From NCBI GenBank assembly GCA_036345935.2, contig JADWOT020000001.1:24817886-24881885 (forward strand): a DNA stretch of 64,000 nucleotides. Direction: 5' to 3'. How positions within the stretch are numbered: the stretch's first letter is position 1; every line of letters begins with the position of its first letter. This stretch comes from Taenia hydatigena (taxonomy: Eukaryota > Platyhelminthes > Cestoda > Cyclophyllidea > Taeniidae). Shown in pieces: positions 11,201-23,099 of the stretch. A model generated the notes under the pieces. The model was given only the letters and a program-made list of their open reading frames with translations. It had not been told where the DNA came from and ran no database searches. A program made the translations under genes and the position numbers.

Positions 11201-11569
11201 ATGAGGCTAACTCATTTTCTTCTCCTTTCAAGCGTATTGCGGCACTGTGTACTTCCGTTAAATCATTTAATCATAGAAATGCACATAATGATGTTGGAGA
11301 GAATTCCACTGAAGTTGTGCGAGCCGTTCATTCAAAGAGGAACAGGTTTCCTATGTCTTTTCTCTGCCCATCTGCTATTGCGAGAAGGAGAGTCAGCACC
11401 CTTATACACATCGGCCAAATCGCGGTATCTGGACTGCCATTTCACTCCATTTAACCATTTTTGTCACAATATTCATGCATTGAGTGAGAAAGGCAGACAC
11501 TTTAAAGCCTATCTCGACGGACTGAAAGTAAACGAAAAATCAAATCAAATCGGCCAGCTCCGAGTCTAA
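11201..11569 (+). CDS. 122-codon hypothetical ORF
   Basis: The frame is long for this base composition. Its N-terminus is hydrophobic (MRLTHFLLLSSVLRHC), which could act as a signal peptide, and the C-terminal half is charged (RHFKAYLDGLKVNEK). An overlapping 88-codon frame is also open. No TATA box at a convincing distance, no family match and no splice context were found. It may be chance. Confidence 0.25.
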   Translation: MRLTHFLLLSSVLRHCVLPLNHLIIEMHIMMLERIPLKLCEPFIQRGTGFLCLFSAHLLLREGESAPLYTSAKSRYLDCHFTPFNHFCHNIHALSEKGRHFKAYLDGLKVNEKSNQIGQLRV

Positions 11570-12690
11570 AGCAACAAAACCAGTGCAAGTAATGTGAGCC
11601 ATGCGGAGTTATCGCATGTGATAGCACCAGTCTATTTAGATCTACGAGTGGTAGTGGATTGCAATGTATGACAGTTGCCTGGTGCCTTACTGAAGCAAGT
11701 CGAATTTCGACTTATAGCATAGCCTGCGTAATTTGTTCTTTTATTAACAATAGGCTCATCAAAACTATCCATCGACTTACTGCGGATCATATTTCGTGCG
11801 TCAAACCTAAAATCCACGCCACAGCAATATCTCACAGTTAAAGAGCATTTTTGTTGGTAACTGTTAACCATGCAAAGTGGTTTATCCTTCCGGTCAATTT
11901 CACTTAAAGCAAACTAATATTCAGAGCATCGAATTTCATTTTATTTCTCTTATATGAATTTTATATGTTGACAATTTTGGCTAGATGTATTCAGTGGGAG
12001 GTGAGATGTGGTGTGTGTGATGACAATAACTGGCAGAACAGTACAACTTCACGAACAACACCTGCTGACCGTGAGATCGCCATGCACTCTTCCTTCTTTA
12101 GCTAACCTATCTTTAGTTCAAGCAGTCTCATATTAACTGCATTAGAGCTCCTTTTATTTCAATTTCGCGATTTTGTTGCACAAAAGGAAGCCTGCGTTTA
12201 TTTTTACAATGCTGTCAACCCATGTGTCTCTAACTTAGAAGAACGACACCTAATAGTACTATTAGAATTTTAGTAAGCAAATCACCAACGAACAGCTTCA
12301 TATTACCATGTAAATAATCAACACCTTAAACAATGTAAGTCATAATATGCTGCAATTCACTTGAAATCTCCCTATTCCCCACTAATGGCGCCTTGGTGCA
12401 GATTACTTAGCTAAAACTTCCAATGTAGTGGGCTGTTAGAGTGAAATTTGCCAAATCAGGTGGGGTCCAATTTAATGACTTTAAGTTAATGTCGATTACT
12501 GATTGTCCACTTACAGTAGCTCTTGCTTCTCTGACACGAAAGGTAAACAGTTTGGTGACATTAGTCTGCACCACAAGTTTTCACAAGTTGTGTTTCTGTT
12601 TACCCCTATGATACAATGCGTGGGAGTTGGATTTGAAACTACCCACATGTTCCAACACGCCATATTGTGTAGAAGTCACCTTGTAGGTCA
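11570..12690. other. Gene A upstream region
   Basis: No gene is seen. From about 12,540 to 12,720 the sequence matches the region upstream of gene D (56,350-56,490, opposite strand) and of E/E' (about 47,640-47,760 and 59,400-59,510), so at least 180 bases of upstream DNA were copied together with these genes. Confidence 0.5.
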
Positions 12691-12733
12691 AGTAAACGCT
12701 TGCTCATAGGTTAGTATGCGGGTAGGGTATTCA

Positions 12734-12780
12734 TATAAATGCGGCATGAGTTGTGGATACAAAGCATCTCTGGTTTGACG
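12734..12780 (+). promoter_or_regulatory. TATA core promoter of gene A
   Basis: TATAAAT lies at 12734-12740, 41 bases before the ATG end of the 5' UTR. The block from the TATA box to the start codon is almost the same as the one before gene D's start on the other strand (ATAAATGCxGCATGAGT, then GTGGxTACAAAGCA, then TCTGGT). Conservation of the whole interval between two genes more than 40 kb apart supports a working core promoter with a very short leader. Confidence 0.7.
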
Positions 12781-15700
12781 ATGGGCTTTCAATTGTGTCT
12801 CCTTATTTTGGCGGCTGCAGTTTTCTTCAAAGGTAGCAGAGCAGCTGACGGTAGGTTGCTTTTTCGTGCTTAACTCTGATTGGTGTAAGAGTAAAGCATT
12901 TGGCATCTTGCAGTAACTGTTGAATTATAAACTTTATTCATTAGTCTCAAGTACAGCTTCAAGGTACATTGGAAGCAGTACCGATCCACTGCATTTTCTC
13001 ATAATGAGCTCCTCCTATTTCCCTTTTGGCTAGAGATTGCATTTCTTAAAACTTTTATATTAGTATGTTCTAGAAAAAAAGACGCCTTGTTTTACCAAAA
13101 AAAGTATTAACTGTGGCTGTCGGTTGAAAAGCTGCTTTCTTTTGTTGATTACTTCCGAGACAAATAAAATTGGCACCGCTGATCAGAAACACTGATCGAA
13201 TACTGCAAATGTTTTTTACTACCCTTCTCGGTTCCTCTCAATTTTGTGGTTCCCTTAAACCCGCATTGGAGCACCATCATCATGCTACAAGTTATTTCCA
13301 AAGCTGTACACGATTATGATGTGGGAACCGAATTCGATCGGTAATGCTTATTTTCGCTTTCATTAAGAGGCACACATAGTATATAAGTTTAACCCACTCC
13401 TGATTATGCCTACAATTAACAACTGGATGGACTATTATTTCAGGCTGGTGAATCAGAAGCTTACTAATATTAATCACACTGATTTCATCCCACTGACGCT
13501 TTGAGACCTAAAAATAGTTAACTTCTATGGCAGCAGTAATGCTTAAAACTTTTTTCCCCAAGGCATCTATGCATCCCTTTACTATGTATGTAGATGCTAC
13601 AACGTTAAAGGTAAGTTAAGTACTGTCTGTAACAGAGTGCTTAGGCTGAGTTGCATTCATTGCCTTTACATTCTTTGCTCCTCTTAGAGACAGCATTGAA
13701 AGTTGACTATTAGGCAGAGTGTGAACGGAAACCGCCAATGCCCCACTGCAATAAACATTGAGCACTACCACAGTATGTGTGATGGTATCGACCTCCCACT
13801 GTTACCTTATTGCACCATATTAGGTGGCAGGTGTGTTCACGTATTCAGCCTCAGAGCGGAAAATGTTGATTCAAAAAGAACTGTGCGTACTTTATTTGCG
13901 TTAGTCATGTGTTACAGTGTCAGCCCCTACGCGGTCTGCTCAAGCGGCATTAAGCTCTACAAAATTTATCACTTTCTGCATCGCAGTTTTCATTTTTCAT
14001 GTTTCATTAATTTAAAGAGGTAGGACTTCATTTTTTGCCGGTGATAAACTGATGGCCCTCTGCCAATTATTGACGCCGCACCTGGTGACTAGGCTCTAGA
14101 CTAAGGTTAGTCAACCAAATGCTATTACTGGAATGCGTTTGCGTGAGGAATAGAAGTCTTCACTGAAGGTGATGCTACACACCTGAGTATCTCCTAACTT
14201 AGTAAGGCGCGTTCTTAAGTCGATTTCGTAAAAAAAGGAATGAATTTTTGGGTATGCCTACTGCCTGACAATTTTAATGGCACGAAATAGTGTTATTCAG
14301 TTTCGTTCATTAGTCTGTGTTAAATTGAACCCAAATCGCAGACACGGCGTTAGCAGCTAAAATAGCGACCGCTTTGATCAACAAAATCAAACCTCTAAGC
14401 CAATATGCGCAATTTTTATTTTGCCTAAGAAGCTAACCAAACTACTGCCATCACACGGAGTTTAATGCTTTGGTCATACAACGTGCGTGCGAGTTTCATT
14501 AGTTAAATAAATGGTCTAAATGTCAGGATGTGGCTGGTTGTGCTGTAGAACAAGGATTATTTAGAGTAGACGGGCAGTACTCATTTTACTATTTCACTGA
14601 CGAGACGATTCGCAGTATAGTGTCCTAGTTTGCTAAATTTAGTTAATTTAGCTGATTGTAAAAGAAAGTAAATAATTAATGACGAGAAGTTTTCTCAGCA
14701 GATGCAGAGTATGCGGGCTTCTACTAGAATCTCCACAACCAGCGAGCGCCTTAGTCGTCATTGATTTTATGCAAGAACACAGTGTAGTCACACGCTAAAA
14801 AGAAGGTCAAGGGGAACAAATCACACTGATTGTGGTTGGAAGGTTGCTGCATGCATCAATTGCTCCTGGTTTCAAGGACAGGACAGATTAATGCAGAGTT
14901 AAACATTCCCTAATTTGCAACACTAGAAAAATGCGTTGAATGAGCTGCGACTGCAAAATAGTGCACAATACCCCCGTAGGTATAAGGAGAAAAGCAGAAC
15001 TCTGGCACATTATAGCCCAATTTAACGGATTAGTCTTTGCCGTTGAAAATTCCTCAAGTGATTAGTTTTGCATCGTTGAGGTAAAACAGGCGCGTGAAGA
15101 AAAGCAAGGCGTCAAATTCTGCAGCGTTTCGCAGTGCTTAGTTGTGGTGAAAGAGAATCATAATAATTAAATTAAGGAAGCATAATTATCCAAAGCAATT
15201 AAACGAGCTGTTCCAGAGGTTAAGTAGCAGATTAACTTGGCCACATTCGATAAATTCCTAATGTAAAGGGACCATTTCGAATGGCATGGATTCATCTTCC
15301 TCACCATGGGGAGTGTAACAGTCAGATTCATCTATTTGGTGACAATATCGGCAAGCAAACAGCTACTTGATATTATTAACATAAGTAAGATCAAATGGCA
15401 AACAGCATGCAACCTTTTTGAGCATTATATCTATCGCATTGCAATGCAGCGAACTCTCACAGTTGATTTATTAAGCGACAGTGACACTTCCCGTCAAATT
15501 CACGCAAATCGTTTTTGGTGGCACATTTTAAAGGTCAGGTAGACCATCAACTAAACCGAGTTATGACTTAAGGGGTATTCGCTGCAAGTTTGACGACCAT
15601 AAAATGCTATGACTAACCGTGGTAATGGAATCGTAAATGCAGTCGCACCATTCACTCAGTAATGAATAGTGCCTAAACAAAAAGGAACTTTTGATCACTT

Positions 15701-16570
15701 ACAGCAATTTTAGTCTCATCCTTATATCCCGATGTAAGACACACAGCACAAGTCAAAGTATTTGTTTCCAATCGGATGTCAATGCTGTTGTTAATTCTGA
15801 CAAGGATACAACATGCCCACCAACAGCCATTCCGGTGTGGAGACGGTCCGCGAATTTAAGCCATTAAGCTACTATGGCACTATGCTAGGCGTATTTTTTG
15901 AGTAATTAAGAGCACCAGATTATTTGTGCTATGCAATGAGTTTTATGTTTCAGGTGCGGTTGCAGAAAGCAAAAAGTCGGAAGAAACTTCGAATTCGCCA
16001 AACATTTACATAAGCCGAGTTGGTTCAAGCTTCATTCAGCTAAGTTGGAACCCTCTGAGTTTGGCAGAATTACGACCAGATTATATCCAATTTACTGCAA
16101 CACCAGCTAATCACTCCTACCCCCCACGTGGGCAAATTATAGGCTTTGATCTCGGATCACTTTATATTGACGGATTGGAGCCCGATTCATTATACAATGT
16201 TTTAGCTGAGGTATATGGAGTTAAAGACAGGATTCTTACGCACAACATAAGCATAACAACACTGCGCGATGGTAAGTTGATACCTGTGAATATGATAAGC
16301 AACTCTACATCAGATGATTACACTCACAAGCATTCATTTACGGTGATGTTTATTAAGGCATTTCGTGAAACCCGTTACCATGAAGCAGTCGATAATCCCG
16401 GTTGCCACATAGTTAACAATTTGGCTTATTTCACACTTTGCATGGCATAATTATTAGGGTGTTCTATTTACACAGGCGAAGAACCAAAAACACTAACTAC
16501 AAGCGGATCTGCCTTTACTTCCGCAATCGCTGGGGTCGTTCTAACGTGCCTCGTGATATTACTTGCCTGA
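12781..16570 (+). CDS. EG95/45W-like oncosphere antigen, gene A
   Basis: A complete three-exon gene for about 160 residues, close to EG95's size. Exon 1 (12781-12850) encodes the signal peptide MGFQLCLLILAAAVFFKG..., whose FQLCL core is typical of EG95. Exon 2 (15954-16271) encodes one FnIII domain with the core tryptophan in SFIQLSWNP and the LEPDSLYNV turn, plus N-x-S sites (NHS, NIS). Exon 3 (16476-16570) encodes EEPKTLTTSGSAFTSAIAG and a hydrophobic tail ending VILLA. Both introns are phase 1 and have canonical GT-AG borders. The family is known to be secreted or surface-held on tapeworm oncospheres and to be the target of protective antibodies; that role here is inferred from the family. 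The first intron is 3.1 kb and contains a block shared with genes D, E and E'. Confidence 0.88.
14040..14480 (-). repeat. Intron block shared by the EG95-like genes
   Basis: The reverse complement of this part of gene A's first intron resembles 54,890-55,270 (gene D intron 1), 47,130-47,510 (E) and the reverse complement of 59,720-60,120 (E'). Recognisable pieces are the stretch reading CTCTGCCAATTATTGACGC here and the stretch around AGCAGCTAAAAT. In each case the orientation relative to the gene is the same, so it is inherited intron sequence rather than repeated transposon insertion. Confidence 0.65.
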
Positions 16571-16745
16571 ATGCTTGTGTAAGTCATTTCGATAGATCTA
16601 TTGTTTCATTTAAAATGAAACTTGTTGCGCATAACAACCAGTTTTCTTCCATAGGATTCAACATTGCTAGTATTGAACAACTCGTCATTTTGTCCATGTT
16701 TAATGAAAAGCCCTCTGACTTCTCTGTGAAAATAGCTAAGTGGCA

Positions 16746-16751
16746 AATAAA
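16746..16751 (+). terminator. Poly(A) signal of gene A
   Basis: AATAAA lies 176 bases after the TGA of gene A, a usual 3' UTR length for small secreted antigens. Confidence 0.5.
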
Positions 16752-16759
16752 GGAATTTT

Positions 16760-19400
16760 AATGTTCACCTTAATCTTTTCATTAGTGATTTTAACTTGTA
16801 ATTTAAAGAATCTTTGACGTTTTTCTGGTTGCACCTGAGGAATCGTTAAAATTGAGTTCTTCTACTCATCGGAAGGCTGTCCGTTTTCCACGCATAAAAG
16901 ATCTAACACCTGCACACCTCTTTCTTTTGTAAACAATATAGGGCATCGCGACTATTAATATGATTACTAACCTGAATAAATGGCAACCATGTGCGATAAA
17001 TACGAAAGTTTTAGGCATTGCAGCTCAAAATATTAAATGGAAGGAAGTTTGCTCAAGGAAAACACCATCTGACCAACTGGCGATCGTTGAGTTTAAATTA
17101 TTCCATGGCAAAAATCATGGTGTTCTTACTTATTAACTTTGTCCCGCACATTCGCAGATCCACTTGCCCTAGCAATATATAATAGGGTAGGGTAAATCAT
17201 GATTGGCTTTCGCCATCTGGACATGTTACCATTTATCCTACCCATTAACGCCATTTGTTGTTTCGTTCACCAATTTAGTAAAGTCGTGCATTCAAAGACG
17301 CTATATCGTTACCTACCCTCATTTACCACCATGCGACTATCAAGAATACCGAGATGCCGTGACCTCACGTTCGAGATCATAAGATTCAAGTAGGCATCGT
17401 TCATGGAATCGCCTCTGTAAGAACAATTGTTAAATGTGGCTGCAAGGGCAAATCGACTAGTTGTCAGCATCGCGTCTCATTTGTTTAATCTCCTCCATCC
17501 TCAATAACTGTGGCATTCATTAAAATGACTTCACCTTAGTATCCCGTGTCACAGCGCAATTCTGTCCAGAGGTGGGCCACATTACAGTTCTTGTTATGCT
17601 ATCATAAACACTGACCGAACTAGCATTAAATTACTTGTTGGGCTACATCGTCGATCTTGATGTCAGTCTCATTGTTATTTATGTCTGCATAGACATCTGA
17701 TAAATGTGTGAACGGTTTTTAGAGATACCAGATCCACACTTGACGATATAGGCTAGTGCAGAACAATACAGCACCATGGCTGTCATTTGGTACTTCATCG
17801 GATTAAGGACGCGCTGATGCATGGGCAAAGAAGTTGACATTGTGCTTGATCCAACAAATACGGAATCCTGGGCATCCTACGAATCTTTTTACCCTTGAAA
17901 ACAATGCTAACATAAAGCCTTTTATTCATCCATCCACCCATTCAGCCAGTGACCAAATCAATTTGACTCGTTAACTTCAAGTCTACTTCATTCATCTGAG
18001 TTGGAGTAATTGCTTGTAAAATCATTTCTGCTTAGCTGTCGAATTCGATTATATGCAAAGGTTATGGTATTGTCCCACATGGATGGCGGAAAAGGGCTTG
18101 ATCGTTTGCAGACGGCTGCACCACAATGCATTTCTAGAAGACTTCACAGATTAGGGAGTATGTGAAGTCTATGGGCCAGCAGCCTTTCAAAAAGCAAGTG
18201 ACCTGATACAAACCTCTAACTATAGTGTTTATTTAAAACCATCATGTGTTAAACCCCTTCTGTTTTGCTTCAGTAGAAATAATGTTTGCATTAGAGATTT
18301 GATGTTTTAGATTTGGAACGATGAAATATATGCATACTCATCATGTTCTTACTAATTCGGCGCATCCTATAACCGAATTTTGACTTTGGCTCCCCAACGA
18401 ATTGTCATCTTTACAATGCCTTATCGATGTAATCTATTAATTTTGCGATGGGAAAAGGAGTGCAAGACCTAGTTCGAAAATGCTTTTCAACAGAACTCGT
18501 TGGTGCTGTCTAATGCAGGTGGCGCTTTGAATGCTTTTATAGTGGTAATACTTTGACGAATGACGTCAATCAGTTGTTGTAGCCATCTGTATTAGAAATA
18601 ACCGACAAATAGGCTTACCCTTAATCAGCTTCTTACCTTATACCCCATGGCAAACCTACTACACTCCGTGTACTCATTAAGTCGACTAAAATAAAGTTCT
18701 TCATCGATGCTTTTATTTGTTAATAATGTGATTGGTTTTTGCCCATTTATTTAAGAGTAACACTTGAACGAGCTGGGTTAGACTCCTCAAGTCCTAAAAA
18801 GCTGCACTCCTTTTAAACAAAGCTTCTCCATCGTTCAAAATATCTTGTGGTTTGAATTACGCGGTCATTCGTTCCTTACATTTGTCCACAACGTTCATAT
18901 TACTGAGTGAATTTCAGATGATGTAACAATCATAAGACGCTCCTGCATGCAATGAAAACGAACCGGATTCTCCGTTAATGTAAACAAGCTTAGCGACTGA
19001 TACAGGTGAGATTACATGGAGTTTGTACCAAGCCAGTAATTATGGTCGACCATTGCACCATAAAAGCCACTTCGCTATTTGCGGCAAATGCATTAAGTCC
19101 TAGAATGAACTTGATATCAAAGGAACGTATTAGTCTTCTTTCGCCAAAATTAATGCTGTATTTTCTTACCGAACCGATTGTTGAAAAGAAACTTATTTAA
19201 AATGAAAGAAATGGGGCAGACCAAGGTTCTGTAAGCGAAAAGTTGCGTAGATTTCACGTGCTTTAGTGCTGCGAAGGGTGAGGGGATTCGTTGAGCCTTG
19301 TCATCAAGGCTCAGACGACCGTTACCATAAAAGTCAAGAAGAGCAATTAAGCGGAAGTAAACTGCGATTGCTGTTGATGTCATCATTGTAATTAAGCAGC
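16760..19400. other. Gene-poor spacer
   Basis: I found no exon with convincing borders and no repeat in this stretch. The 64-codon frames around 17.2 and 19.0 kb have no supporting signals. Confidence 0.5.
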
Positions 19401-19410
19401 ACGAATGCGC

Positions 19411-19495
19411 TCGGCGATAGCTGAGTTGGCAGAACAGTAGGCTGTAGATGCTAACAGTGATCCAAAGGCTGGTTATTCAAATCCGCCTCTCCGGG
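19411..19495 (+). tRNA. Degenerate tRNA-Tyr(GTA)-like sequence
   Basis: A near-perfect A box (TAGCTGAGTTGG) and a B-box-like stretch (GGTTATTCAAATCC) are 39 bases apart. CTGTAGA forms a plausible anticodon loop with GTA, as in tRNA-Tyr. The ends TCGGCGA and TCTCCGG pair at six of seven positions counting one G-U. The D stem is poor, the anticodon stem has a mismatch and the T loop has extra bases, and the usual tyrosine tRNA intron is absent. It is therefore more likely a tRNA pseudogene or the head of a tRNA-derived SINE than a working tRNA gene. Confidence 0.45.
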
Positions 19496-19499
19496 GCTT

Positions 19500-21290
19500 T
19501 ATACCCTTTGTTTCCCATACCTTTGTTGGTTGATTCTAGAGTTTGCATGTCTGCTCGGGTCCTTTTAGCATAAAGACGTTGTTTTTCCTCATGATGAGTC
19601 TGGCGTCTGCATAAAACTCAGACTTAACTCCTTTTTTCGCACATGGAGTCCAATACCATTAGTGTCGTGTAAATTTATGCCTTTATAATCTGGGTTATGC
19701 TGACGTCTCCACAATCAGGCTTCTGACGAGCACCCCCACACTTCTTCACGCATTTAACCTTGTATCGGGTACAGCCCAAATCTTCCACTCCTGTACTGAG
19801 AGATGACTTAATGCAATGGGATCTCGTTATCTGATACCAATCGTACATAGGATGAAAGAGTGGACATCACACATGTGTAGCACTGCTGGTTAATGCGTCG
19901 ATGTAGAGTTGATGCGTTAACCAGTGTTCCTCCCACGCTTTTGTCCGATTTAAGCTCGTCTTGCCATTTCTTGTCATGTAGATATGCCGAATCCAGAGCA
20001 GGAGAAGTCATGACTGCCAGGTTTACAGACACTTGCTATTCTCACTTTGTTGATTCGTAGGTGTACTAAAACCATCAGACATTCGATAGCGCCCAATTCC
20101 TTACTTAATTTGTTCACAAATCCTACATTTTGGAAGTCATATCACTAAAACCATATCAGTAGGACGAATGACTTTTACAAGATTTCACGGCTCCAGGTTG
20201 CCATCCGTTCATGCTCTCTGGTGTCAGCAAATATTGATGTAAGCACATCACTGCTCTAACCAGTAAGCGATGGTATGTGCCTTTGAAATCCAAATTTAAC
20301 GCACTCGTATACTCAGCTTCTTCGCCTCTTGGCAGCCACCATAGGATTACCTTCATGAGTGTCACACTCTAACACCTTTCCGAGCCTTTTGCAGTGGATC
20401 ATTTAGCACGCAGTCTCTACTGTGCATGCCTTCTTCTTCCCTTTTTATTCTACCATCTTGCATGCAATTCCTTATTCCTGTACCACTTCTTAACATATAC
20501 TTCGTAGTCAATGACGACAATTGGAATGCCGCCATATGTTCCAACCTCTTAATATAGCCTTCAAATTAGCCAATAATGTTAAGTTCTGGTTTTGATATTA
20601 TAAATCTATGTCAGAAACCTTAAATTAAATGCAGTCTTTTGCATTTCGCTGCTATGTAAAAGCGTAATCCTGTTTGAATGAGTGCATCAGTATCCATAAA
20701 CGTGAATTTAAACCATAATATCATTAACGCTGCGTCCTACTAATCATGATTTAAGGAGCAAGGTCCTGATTCTGGGGTGATTTATTAAAAAATATCATGT
20801 GCGCTTAAGGAAAACTTGGCTGTCCTATTGAGATGGCAGCCTCGCGATCTTGGCCACCATAAGAAAGCAGTGGATTTTGGGAGAGTGTAATGTTTGGACT
20901 TCAATTGATCCTTGGTGGGACATATTACTAGGCCGCAGAGAAAAAGGGAAGATTTGATCACTTCTAATGGATTTTCATTGAGTCGTGGCTTTGTGAAGTG
21001 AAGATATTGATGAAAGTTTAGAAGTGTAGCAGGGTACGGGGTAGTAAGGCATGGAAATGCGATATTTGTGCAATGTGCACTTTGTATGAAATCCACCGTC
21101 AATAAATGAGACTAGTAGAGCTAACGGCTTCTGCAATATATACGGCCGAGTATTCACGACGAAAGGAATGGGAGACACTGGTATGAATAATTAACTAAAA
21201 TCAATGATTTAGTCGCAGGCATTCATTAGTGTCACTTGTAGCTATTGACAGACATAAGGAAAGTCGGATATTTTAGAAGGTACTAAAATC
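19500..21290. other. Spacer with decayed minus-strand frames
   Basis: Several adjoining minus-strand frames (about 20,544 down to 19,808, and 21,178 down to 20,785) are interrupted by stops and look like old coding DNA. No motif allowed a family name. Confidence 0.3.
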
Positions 21291-21311
21291 TGAATATGTG
21301 ATTAGTCCGAC

Positions 21312-21333
21312 GATGGTGATGATGATGATGATG
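21312..21333. repeat. GAT/ATG trinucleotide microsatellite
   Basis: Short tandem run of the ATG/GAT triplet read directly from the sequence. Confidence 0.85.
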
Positions 21334-21886
21334 GACCGCGAACATGGAATGCCAAGATCAACGCTAAGGTGCAGACGCTTTGGTACCATTGGGCTGTCCG
21401 CCTATAGATGGTGTGGGCAACCATGGTTTGAGATGATTACTTCGGTTGCCGCTGCTGCCTTACATCTTGTTTATCAATTTGTGGACTGAACTGGTCATGA
21501 CGTGAGCACTGGCTGTCAGGGATAGTAGGTAACCACAATTAGCACGTGCTACTTCATTGTATTTTTGTGTTTGACTATGCTAGCAGAAGATCCAGGTTTT
21601 ATTTAGGCGCTTCACGTATGATGCCTTGAAGGGTTTCTCAAGCCTCTTGTCAGTACTTGTAGATGTACTGACTTGAAAGCTCAGACAATTACTCGTTTTA
21701 TCCAATTGCTACAAGTATATGTGCTTGCGGTCGGCTGAACGAAGTATCAATGCAAAAGTTACACCGTCACTGGGCGCGTCACATAAACAGGATCATGAGT
21801 TTTCACCCAAAGTGACCTAAGAGTAAGGATTTAGAAGTAGGAGAGAGAGTTCTCTGATGCTAGCAGCCTATGTACACTCAGCTCAG

Positions 21887-21904
21887 AGCGTGTGTGTGTG
21901 TGTG
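21887..21904. repeat. GT dinucleotide microsatellite
   Basis: Run of alternating G and T, about eight units. Confidence 0.85.
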
Positions 21905-21946
21905 GAATGTCGCTTGCCAGAAATCTTTTTCTTGTTCTTGTTCTTT

Positions 21947-22843
21947 GGATGAAGTTCCTTCCAAAGGATACAAAACGCGACTATGGTGGTTAGGTGCGAG
22001 CCAACTGGTATTTCGTACCTCACTGTAGTAAATGAGTAATGCTGGCAGTAGTCTTGTTAAGCAAGTCAATTAATTTGGGCCTACTCTTCAGGGAGGGAAT
22101 TTGCGCCGCCGTGTGCCATATGCTCGTCTATCTAATAGCTGATAATCATTCATAACATATCACTGATCAAGTTTGTGTGAATAGAATGCAACGCTGACCA
22201 CACCACGTGCCTGCCACGTTGGAGCCAGTGTGGGTGGTTCAATTTGACCTCCTTTCAATCATGCATTGATACGGTGATCTTGCATGGTGTGACTCCAGCA
22301 CGGAGGAGGACCTGCTATCACTGAAGCAAAGGCTCTGTTGATTGACGGCTCTTCTTCGCATTACTAACAACCATCTATTTGCTCTGTTTGCAATGCTGAT
22401 CTAAAGAGACACCGCCATTCATATAGGATGCGCGTAGATGTGTGCTAATTTGAGAAATGTATTGCACGGCAACAACCTGAATGGATTTGCAAAAATTAGA
22501 ACATAAATATTTACTAACAACACTCAGACCTTTACTACAACATATAGTTCCTTGTCTACATCTCGTTGGCTATAGATGGAGAGAAGCAAGCTTTATTCAA
22601 GATGATAGCCAATGCATTGCATTAAATTTGGACACATTATGTACATGTAAAGCAGAATTGAGCCTAGCTGTTCAGGAAAAATTGACAGCACGAAGTAAAT
22701 AAAAACACTTAATAATTAACTGCATTTGCTTGACAACACGACTGCCAGCACTGCTCATTTACTAGAGTGAGGTACTAAATACCAGTTGGCTCGCACCTAA
22801 CCACCATAGTCGCGTTTTGTATCCTTTGGAAGGAACTTCATCC
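21947..22843. mobile_element. Foldback/MITE-like element with 125-bp inverted ends
   Basis: The segment 21947-22074 is the reverse complement of 22717-22843 with about 90% identity. The outer ends are exact: GGATGAAGTTCCTTCCAAAG on the left and its complement on the right. The 640-base interior holds a 73-codon + strand frame (22481-22702, MDLQKLEHKYLLTTLRP...) with no transposase motif that I recognise. No target-site duplication is evident next to the ends. A non-autonomous DNA transposon is the simplest reading; a local inverted duplication is the alternative. Confidence 0.7.
22200..22330 (+). repeat. Dispersed repeat, partner at 25.6 kb
   Basis: About 130 bases starting CTGCCACGTTGGAGCCAGTG resemble the reverse complement of 25,600-25,702, with many substitutions. 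A GGTTCAA-like box inside recalls a tRNA B box, so a SINE origin is possible. Confidence 0.5.
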
Positions 22844-22904
22844 ACGTGTTCATTGCTACTTGGCTGTGTCAGTGATTATTCCGTGACATCAGGCATTGCG
22901 AATT

Positions 22905-23000
22905 TCAAAATATTGGATTTGACAAATGTGATTTTATATCTAATCTTCCTTGGTACGATTGCACATTTATATATTTTTTATTCGTACGCCCTGCAAGCGA
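22905..23000 (+). repeat. Dispersed repeat, second copy at 32.8 kb
   Basis: The stretch around GGATTTGACAAATGTGATTT to TCGTACGCCCTGCAAGCGAA recurs diverged at about 32,810-32,900 on the same strand. Its nature is unknown. Confidence 0.5.
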
Positions 23001-23099
23001 ACTTAAAGTTAGCATTCGAGAATCGACAAAATTTGGCAACAGTAATTTGCAACAATTACAAGTGTATGCTGCAAGTATATTGATTTTTAAAGTCCATAA

